Shown one piece after another: positions 60,895 to 64,000 of a stretch of 64,000 bases of DNA (its first letter is position 1; the number at the start of each line of letters is the position of its first letter). This stretch comes from an uncultured Phycicoccus sp. Its GTDB lineage: Bacteria > Actinomycetota > Actinomycetes > Actinomycetales > Dermatophilaceae. The notes under the pieces were generated by a model. It saw nothing but the letters and a program-made list of their open reading frames with translations. It ran no database searches and was not told where the DNA came from. The position numbers and the translations under genes are program-made. The stretch covers positions 62,001 to 126,000 of the forward strand of contig NZ_CANLZR010000002.1 of NCBI RefSeq assembly GCF_947495705.1. The letters run 5' to 3'.

Positions 60895-62706
60895 TCAGGC
60901 GTCCTCCACAGCGCACCCCAGCGTCGCCGGAACCCCGGGCTTGGGCAGCAGCACTCGGACAGTCTGCCGGCGGATTCGCTCGGTGCCGTGCGTCGGGTGG
61001 AATCGCGTCACCTCGACGTAGTCCGAGTCGAGGTCGAGTCCATGGGAGCTGAGGGCATGGCTCACATCGAGGGGGTTGTCATCCGCATAGAGCACCACCG
61101 CGCTTGCGAGGTCCGGGCAGGTTTCCCGTCCGAGCGCCACCTCCGCCCCCCGCTCCGCACCGGCGAACGTGCCGAAGAACGAGGCGCGACCGAGTGGTCT
61201 CGTGCCGAGCGCCAGCTGGTAAGCAGCGCCGTAGCCCGTGAGGTCGATCGCCGGCTGCCCTGCCATCCCATGCTCAGCCGAGACCTGGTCGAGCCGAGTG
61301 AATATCGCCGCCGTCTCGGGCTCGAGGAGCAGCTTCCCACCGAGTGCCCGGGTCGAGACCGCAGCGTCGCGTACACCTTGCCCCTCCAGACCATCGCCGA
61401 ACCAGACGACCTGCGTCACCGCCGTCGTTGTCACGAGAAAGAGGCCTAGCGGGACGAACAGCCGTGCCGCCTCAGGCCGGTTCGCCGCGATGACTGCCCC
61501 GGACCCCATCAGAGCGATCGCCCAGAACACACTTGCCTGGGTCATGGTCGGTACGAAGTTGGTGTTCGTGCCCACGGTGGCCACGTATGGCATGAAGAGG
61601 GCCACGAGGACGAGCGTCAGCGATCCTCGTCCTCGACTAGCGGGTAACGCAGCCCGGCCGCGCACGGCCACGACCAGGCTCCCCGCCGCCAGGAGCGCCC
61701 ACAGCACGGTCAGCATCCTGATCTGCCCGCCGAAGTCCTGGGCCGACAGAAGCCACAGACCGAGAACCGCAGCCAGGGTCGGTATCGACAGACCAACGAG
61801 CACCTGTGCGCCCGCCGGCCACTTGGTCTCAGCGTTCCGCGCCATGTCGTGCCCGGCGATCCAGAGTGGCACGAGGACCAGAGGACCGAAGGCGAGCAGG
61901 ACGCGAATAGGCACCGGCCGCAGCCCGAGCATCGAGAGCATCTCGCCATGGGCGTTGGAGGCCATCTCGACCTCGACCCCCCTGGAGAGGTAGCCGATCG
62001 CGCTCGCGGGATCCATGTCAGCAAGCCAGAGGACAAGGATCATGGCACCCGCCGTCCCAGCGAGGCCGGACAGGACGGCACGGGCCCACGCGTGTCGCGG
62101 CACGAGCAGGGCCACAGCGACGAGAACGACGATGAAGAGCGCGGCCGCAGAGGTGGGCTTGCCGGTGAAGACCAGTACCGCCGAGGCCCCGACCAGAGCA
62201 GCACCCGTGCTGACCTTGCCGCTCCCGAGCCGCGCCAGGCCGGCGAGGACGAGGAGCAGACCGATGAGAACGACGATCCGGTAGCCGGGTACACGGGCTG
62301 CACCCACGTAGGCCGTCGTCGCACACGCGGCCGACACGGAGCAGGCCATGCGCTCCCACCCGGCCGCTACGGGTACCTCTGCTCGTCGCAGGGCATCCGC
62401 GATGCCGCTGGTTGCAGCAATCGAGGCACCGACGAGAAGCAGAAGGCCCGCCAGCCGGAAGAGCGCCACATCTCGTCCGAGCGCGGTGAACAACGGATTG
62501 AGCACATGCTGAAAGAGGAAGATCTCGCCCGCCGTTCTCGACGCGTCCGGAAGGTCGACGAGCAGTAGGACGTAGGACCCGTCCCAGAAGTCGAACCCCC
62601 GCCAAAAGGTCGCGACTTCCATCCCGAGAACCCCGACCACCGTAAGCAGTACGGCCACTACGCCGGTCGCCCGCCCACCGCTGGCCCTACGGGCTTGGGT
62701 CAACAC
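60895..62706 (-). CDS. Large polytopic membrane protein, unknown
   Basis: A 603-residue protein with about eleven to twelve membrane helices. The GTG at 62706 has TCAGG seven bases upstream. After TM1 it reads WRGFDFWDGSYVLLLVDLPDASRTAGEIFLFQHVLNPLFTALGRDVALFRLAGL (in parts), an outer loop like that of GT-C or O-antigen ligase-type proteins, with the acidic FWDGSY. The C-terminal ~140 residues are soluble and end in VRVLLPKPGVPATLGCAVEDA. The third-position GC looks slightly lower than in housekeeping genes. Possibly envelope glycan; no assigned function. Confidence 0.65.
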   Translation of the reverse strand: MLTQARRASGGRATGVVAVLLTVVGVLGMEVATFWRGFDFWDGSYVLLLVDLPDASRTAGEIFLFQHVLNPLFTALGRDVALFRLAGLLLLVGASIAATSGIADALRRAEVPVAAGWERMACSVSAACATTAYVGAARVPGYRIVVLIGLLLVLAGLARLGSGKVSTGAALVGASAVLVFTGKPTSAAALFIVVLVAVALLVPRHAWARAVLSGLAGTAGAMILVLWLADMDPASAIGYLSRGVEVEMASNAHGEMLSMLGLRPVPIRVLLAFGPLVLVPLWIAGHDMARNAETKWPAGAQVLVGLSIPTLAAVLGLWLLSAQDFGGQIRMLTVLWALLAAGSLVVAVRGRAALPASRGRGSLTLVLVALFMPYVATVGTNTNFVPTMTQASVFWAIALMGSGAVIAANRPEAARLFVPLGLFLVTTTAVTQVVWFGDGLEGQGVRDAAVSTRALGGKLLLEPETAAIFTRLDQVSAEHGMAGQPAIDLTGYGAAYQLALGTRPLGRASFFGTFAGAERGAEVALGRETCPDLASAVVLYADDNPLDVSHALSSHGLDLDSDYVEVTRFHPTHGTERIRRQTVRVLLPKPGVPATLGCAVEDA

Positions 62707-62763
62707 GACGTGACCTGACCTCTCCTGACGCTCCGAACTCCCTCGCGAACCATAGAAAGGCAA

Positions 62764-62798
62764 CGCCCGGTCCCGCAGGTGAACTGCCGAACCGGGCG
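62764..62798 (-). terminator. Two-tier terminator hairpin after the DUF222 gene
   Basis: ACCGGGCG/CGCCCGGT (62798-62791 with 62771-62764 on the minus strand) form an 8-bp outer stem; inside, GCAG and CTGC pair around GTGAA. On the minus strand the tail reads TTGCCTTTCT, T-rich as expected of an intrinsic terminator. It starts a few bases after the stop at 62804. Confidence 0.65.
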
Positions 62799-62803
62799 GC
62801 GGA

Positions 62804-64000
62804 TCAGAACGGCGGGGTGTCGTCGCCCGGGGCGCGGGCTCGCCGTCGAGCCTGCGCGTACTGCCGCAGCCGGGCGGCGCTCGTGCAGCGGCGATGTCGG
62901 GCGCGGCGGGCGTCGTGGTGGTCGAGGGCGAGGGCGAGCCGGGACTCGAGGGCGCTCCAGACCGGTGCCGGATCGGGCGGATCGGGGGACGCCGGCGGCG
63001 GCGCGCCGCCCGACGCGAGGACGACGACCTCGAGGGCGTCGAGCGGGGCCGTGGTGCGGACCCGGCCGTCGGGGTCGGCCCAGGTGGCTGTGGCGTCGGG
63101 GTGCAGCCGCAGCCGCCAGCCGGGCGCCTGCTTGATGCGGTGGTGGCGCCGGCACAGGGTGACGAGGTTGGCGGCCGCGGTGGGCCCGGCGGGCCAGGGT
63201 CGGACGTGGTCGAGGTCGCAGAACCGGGCCGCGACGCTGCAGCCCGGGAAGCGGCAGCGCCCGTCGCGAGCCCGGACGAGCGCGGCCAGGGCGTCGCCGG
63301 GGCGGTAAGCCCCGGTGGTGAGGGCGTCGCTGGCGTCGAGGCGGGCCCCGGTGCGTGGGCTGCAGGCCACCGGCGCCGCGACGGGGTCGGTGTGCCGCGC
63401 CAGCCAGGACCGGGCCACGAACAGCGGCTCGGAGGGCCGACCCCCCTGCACCTGGACGAGGTCGTCGGGCGAGCCGCACCTGCGGTCGTCGCCGGCCGCA
63501 GCCTCGGCGGCGGGGGCCTCGGCGGCGGGGGCGCCGACGGGAGCTGATGCATCAGCGGGGACGGCGAGGACGACCCGGACGTCGACCGTCGCGCTGGACA
63601 GCACGAGGTCGGTGAGGGCCTTGCCGCGCGCCTGCTCGACCGACGTGCACACGCCCGCGGCGACGTGCTGGTGGGCGAGCCGGTCGATGGCCGCCCACGC
63701 CGCGGCCGCCGCCTCGGAGGGGAAGGTGCCGTGCCAGGTGTCGACCCCGGGCTCGGACACCCACCGCCGCAGGCCGGTCTCGGCGCGCGCCCGCGCGGCG
63801 CGCTGCCGCAGCAGGTCGGGTGAGATGCGGGCCAGCACCCGACGGGCCCGGCGGCGCAGCGACGGGCCGTCGTCGGTGTCGAGGTACGAGTCCAGGGCGG
63901 CGACGACGGCCTCGGCCACGTCGGCGGGGGCGAGCTCGAGCTCGGCGGCGACGACGGCGCACCGCGCCGGGTCGAGGCGCCCCTCGGCCATGGCTGCGTG
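62804..64000 (-). CDS. DUF222 / HNH endonuclease-like protein (5' truncated by window edge)
   Basis: The visible 399 codons continue to the window edge; the ATG at 63991 is probably internal, since AAMAEGRLDPARCAVVAAELE is a mid-domain DUF222 sequence. The C-terminal HNH fold has RDGRCRFPGCSVAARFCDLDHVRPWPAGPTAAANLVTLCRRHHRIKQ (in parts): two zinc-site Cys pairs, the DLDHV catalytic region and the final CRRHH. Multi-copy, variable DUF222-HNH genes are typical of actinobacterial genomes and often associated with mobile DNA, though no such element is visible here. Biological role unsettled. Confidence 0.9.
   Translation of the reverse strand, partial: HAAMAEGRLDPARCAVVAAELELAPADVAEAVVAALDSYLDTDDGPSLRRRARRVLARISPDLLRQRAARARAETGLRRWVSEPGVDTWHGTFPSEAAAAAWAAIDRLAHQHVAAGVCTSVEQARGKALTDLVLSSATVDVRVVLAVPADASAPVGAPAAEAPAAEAAAGDDRRCGSPDDLVQVQGGRPSEPLFVARSWLARHTDPVAAPVACSPRTGARLDASDALTTGAYRPGDALAALVRARDGRCRFPGCSVAARFCDLDHVRPWPAGPTAAANLVTLCRRHHRIKQAPGWRLRLHPDATATWADPDGRVRTTAPLDALEVVVLASGGAPPPASPDPPDPAPVWSALESRLALALDHHDARRARHRRCTSAARLRQYAQARRRARAPGDDTPPF

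Overview
The window is chromosomal DNA from a very GC-rich actinobacterium. The gene set and order (whiB1 beside pdtaS, large NAD-glutamate dehydrogenase, secA-hpf-comF-lpqB-mtrB-mtrA, sahH) are those of Actinobacteria. The Tad locus, GTG starts and leaderless-looking promoters fit a Micrococcales / Intrasporangiaceae-like organism, but that rank is inference. Almost every base is coding. Neighbouring genes often share a 4-nt ATGA or GTGA overlap. No gap between genes exceeds 300 bp. I saw no tRNA, rRNA, CRISPR array, transposase or prophage gene.

Layout. 1-4 kb: a truncated gene, a small exported protein whose mature form may begin His-His-Cys, a LuxR-type regulator, and whiB1 facing the sensor kinase pdtaS. 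4-14 kb: amino-acid metabolism, with the ~1635-residue glutamate dehydrogenase, a coupled M20 deacylase / PLP decarboxylase pair, a two-gene WxG helical-protein operon and P5C dehydrogenase. 14-20 kb: a DUF6912-like protein, a wax-ester-synthase/DGAT-type acyltransferase, a CpaE-like/CpaB-like pair, a BldC-like regulator, a LysM membrane protein and a DUF6459-like protein. 20-34 kb: the housekeeping block secA, tandem-GNAT protein, a stand-alone TadE/TadG pair, YcaQ-like DNA glycosylase, NarL-type regulator, hpf, comFC, lpqB, mtrB, mtrA.

34-45 kb: a Tad/Flp pilus locus. It starts with two flp pilin genes and continues tadE, tadG, cpaB, cpaE, tadA, a vWA-tadB fusion and tadC. Beside it lies a two-component pair whose kinase has lost recognisable ATP-binding boxes. 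No prepilin peptidase is present. 45-58.6 kb: a surface-glycan type region with seven polytopic membrane proteins (three related to one another), a Gfo/Idh/MocA dehydrogenase, DegT aminotransferase and left-handed beta-helix acetyltransferase that resemble the WbpB-WbpE-WbpD trio, and a GT2 glycosyltransferase. 58.7-64 kb: sahH, a YbaK-type editing protein, one more large membrane protein and a truncated DUF222/HNH gene.

How it fits together: secretion and envelope homeostasis (SecA, MtrAB-LpqB), Tad pilus assembly and its regulators, and a neighbouring envelope or pilus glycan pathway form the middle of the window. In Mycobacterium tuberculosis mtrA and sahH are separated only by tmk; here about 25 kb of pilus and glycan genes lie between them. 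The most interesting points are the whiB1 leader (21-codon uORF over a terminator-like hairpin), CAAACG repeats at exact 10-bp spacing beside a BldC-like gene, the vWA-TadB fusion, the degenerate kinase and the scattered Tad parts.
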